From NCBI GenBank assembly GCA_021464415.1, contig CM038467.1:25845748-25909747 (forward strand): DNA of 64,000 bases. The letters run 5' to 3'. Position numbers and translations under genes: made by a program. The notes beneath the pieces are model-generated. The model was not told where the DNA came from and ran no database searches. It worked only from the letters and a program-made list of their open reading frames with translations. Within the stretch, counting starts at the first letter, position 1, and every line of letters begins with the position of its first letter. Positions 62,068 through 64,000 of this stretch are shown here, piece by piece. Source of the DNA: Lonicera japonica. Its lineage: Eukaryota > Streptophyta > Magnoliopsida > Dipsacales > Caprifoliaceae.

Positions 62068-62222
62068 AGCATTTTTGGTACGAATCGGTTCGTACGAACG
62101 AGACCTTTTTATAACGGTTTTTGGTCATAAAAATATTGAAAGGTGTTTTTTATGGTGCAAAATCATCATAAAAAGGCCTAATTTGTACGAACCAGTCGAC
62201 GCGGTCGTTACCTGAAATTTTC
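62068..62222. mobile_element. Short hairpin element, copy 2
   Basis: Begins GCATTTTTGGTACGAATCGG, contains a hairpin (GAGACCTTTTTATAACGG against CATCATAAAAAGGCC), and ends CCTGAAATTTTCTG, mirroring 58605-58735. Confidence 0.6.
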
Positions 62223-63520
62223 TGATCCTGTACATATATATTTTATTCTTAACTCAGCTCAATGGTCGTGTCTAAGGTTAAAGTCATCAAGGCATAATAT
62301 AGAAGGGCTATTATTGTGTCTATTCCACTATCTAGAGGGTTAGGGTAACTTCTTTGTGTAATAATTTTCCAAACTTATGCTTCCTATTTTCATGCTATTT
62401 TTAATCAAAAATCATGTATTAAGATAATCTTACATAGATATAGCTCGAGCCAAACTTATTCATTTGGGTTAAAATCGGGGTTGAGTCGGGTCAGACCTCG
62501 TCTAAATGATAATTTGAAAAAAGTTAATAAATTAATATACAATTAATGCTTTTAGAAGCACCAATAGTGCATTCTTGTTTTGTATGTAGAGAGAGCAGAC
62601 AAGAAGACCCATACTTTTGATTTCTTTAGAAGTTTGCTTCTCCAGGTAAAGGTACAGTATTCATTAAGTTAGGCATCAATAACATTTAGTACATGTATAC
62701 GTATACACAAAAGTGCATTTTTTTGGGGCAATATTATTTACACTTTTTAAATGTGTCATAAATACTTCTTTTATAATTTAACTAAAAATACATTTTAACA
62801 CCTCATTCCATTGCCTTATGTTAGGAGAATGCTTAACAACGCACTCTTCCCATTTAAAACCGAGTTTATATGAGTATACTGACTTCTCATTAGGAAGATC
62901 TTATTTGGAAAATATTCCAGTACTCCAATGCTTTTTGTTAGGCGGGTTATTACTAACAAACTCTCCTTATCTGAAATGAGTGTATCTAATTGCATTCACT
63001 TCTTATTAGGCAAGCCTTAAGAGGTGTTAGTAATCATAAATTTACCATAGGGGATGTTTGTGACAAATACGGTGGCTGTAAATAACACTGCCCTTTTTTT
63101 AAGCAATTATATTTACATACCTACTTTATAAGAAACGGGATAAATAGCTGAATATTTTGATAAAATTTATTAGAGAATGCAGAGGAAACATCTATATCAA
63201 AATTTTATACGATTCATTTTGGTGGACATTGAATTCAATCAAATTTTATTAAAAAATTCTAGTTTTAAAAATCCCTTGAAGAAGGGGAAGTTCGTAAATT
63301 GCTTATAGGAAATTATCTCTTTTTAGAGTCGCTTGTGTACATATATACAGTCATGGTATAAAGAGAATTATCTCTTTTTAACAAAAGGTAAGTATGTTCG
63401 GGATACGTAGATGATTTTTTTTTAATAAAAATTTGTAGAAACAATCTATATGAAGAATAGACCTTCCTTTCTTTTTTGTAGGGGCGACTCAACACAACAA
63501 GAAAATTGAAGACATGCACG
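62223..63520. other. Intergenic, no gene recognised
   Basis: AT-rich DNA. Related strings around 62830-63010 (GTTAGGAGAATGC, CTTCTCATTAGGAAG, CTTCTTATTAGGCAAG) suggest a decayed local repeat. No gene. Confidence 0.45.
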
Positions 63521-63524
63521 AGCA

Positions 63525-63850
63525 TGACACTAGCTTGCGTTACTTTTAGCTAACACGACATGCATAAACACGACATGGCCCAACATATATGATTACAATT
63601 GTTTCATTGTAATAAACACATCCTACTACGAATATAAATGAAAATTTGCTCTCATTAGACACAATTAACACGACATAATTCTAATTTCATGTCAATTTCG
63701 TTCCAAAATTTATACACTAACATAACACGACACAACATCATGTCAAAATCTCTAGACAAGAATACGAACTCTAGTGTTAATTTCACACGAATTTCATATC
63801 ATTTCATGACGTATTTTCATATCGTTTCTAAAATTGTCACCCCTATTTTT
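63525..63850. mobile_element. hAT-like remnant
   Basis: Reiterated ACACGACATG and CACGACAT motifs like those in the 50546-51263 hAT, with a terminus-like TAAAATTGTCACCCCTA at about 63830-63846. The other end is not clear and no duplication was found. Confidence 0.4.
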
Positions 63851-64000
63851 TTAGGCAGAGGAAATTCCTCTTTAGAGCCTCTCACCTTAAGGTATATAGA
63901 AAATGAAAAAGAAAAGAGAGACTTGTACTAGTGGTAGTAAGGGTTGTAACTTTGTACTTTTCATTTTCTATTGGGTATAAAACCTGTATAGCCAAGGCCT

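Overview
The window is nuclear DNA from a flowering plant, most likely a eudicot. It is AT-rich, gene-poor, full of transposon debris, and its few genes have spliceosomal introns with GT-AG borders. No bacterial, organellar or viral genome features are visible.

Three host genes can be supported. (1) A 51-codon, two-exon gene on the minus strand (ATG 14627, stop 12164) encodes a small single-pass membrane protein; its second exon is only 57 bases and lies 2.3 kb away. (2) A five-exon GDSL esterase/lipase gene (23896-26494, +, 378 codons) is intact. A decayed copy of the same gene lies just upstream (15541-21010, +), so this is a tandem duplicate pair with one dead member. (3) A five-exon gene for cytosolic ribosomal protein L3 (53602-57146, +, 389 codons) has a telo-box/site II promoter and a likely 5'-UTR intron. 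A possible fourth gene on the minus strand (exon-like pieces at 39165-39583 and 44370-44450) seems to have decayed and been split by retrotransposons.

Most of the rest is mobile DNA. The dominant item is a 10.25-kb Ty1/copia-type element at 28718-38968. It has a perfect 5-bp target duplication (ATACA) and two 899-bp LTRs with only six differences, yet its interior is a scrambled mosaic. It contains one gag, no reverse transcriptase, three RNase H segments (one inverted), three partial LTRs of a different subfamily (one inverted), a repeated 3'-UTR, and a 1.1-kb block of self-complementary AAACAG/CTGTTT repeats. A second copia element (39874-43900, TSD CTAAT) keeps PBS, PPT and a broken pol but has lost gag. 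A solo LTR related to the mosaic's LTRs (45299-46211, TSD CTTTT) sits inside a long-inverted-repeat DNA element (44474-46513).

DNA transposons are abundant. There are hAT-type elements with 8-bp target duplications (16469-17644, 50546-51263, 21915-22613), Tourist-like MITEs (1583-1890, 49988-50301), a MITE family with a 9-bp duplication and several relatives (2918-3308, 4545-4880, 5295-5680, 8790-8960, 60690-60985), a large palindromic element (27216-27600), an element with a perfect 46-bp palindrome (48740-49146), and a small hairpin family (58605-58735, 62068-62222). The remaining intergenic DNA is low-complexity and AT-rich with no supportable gene.
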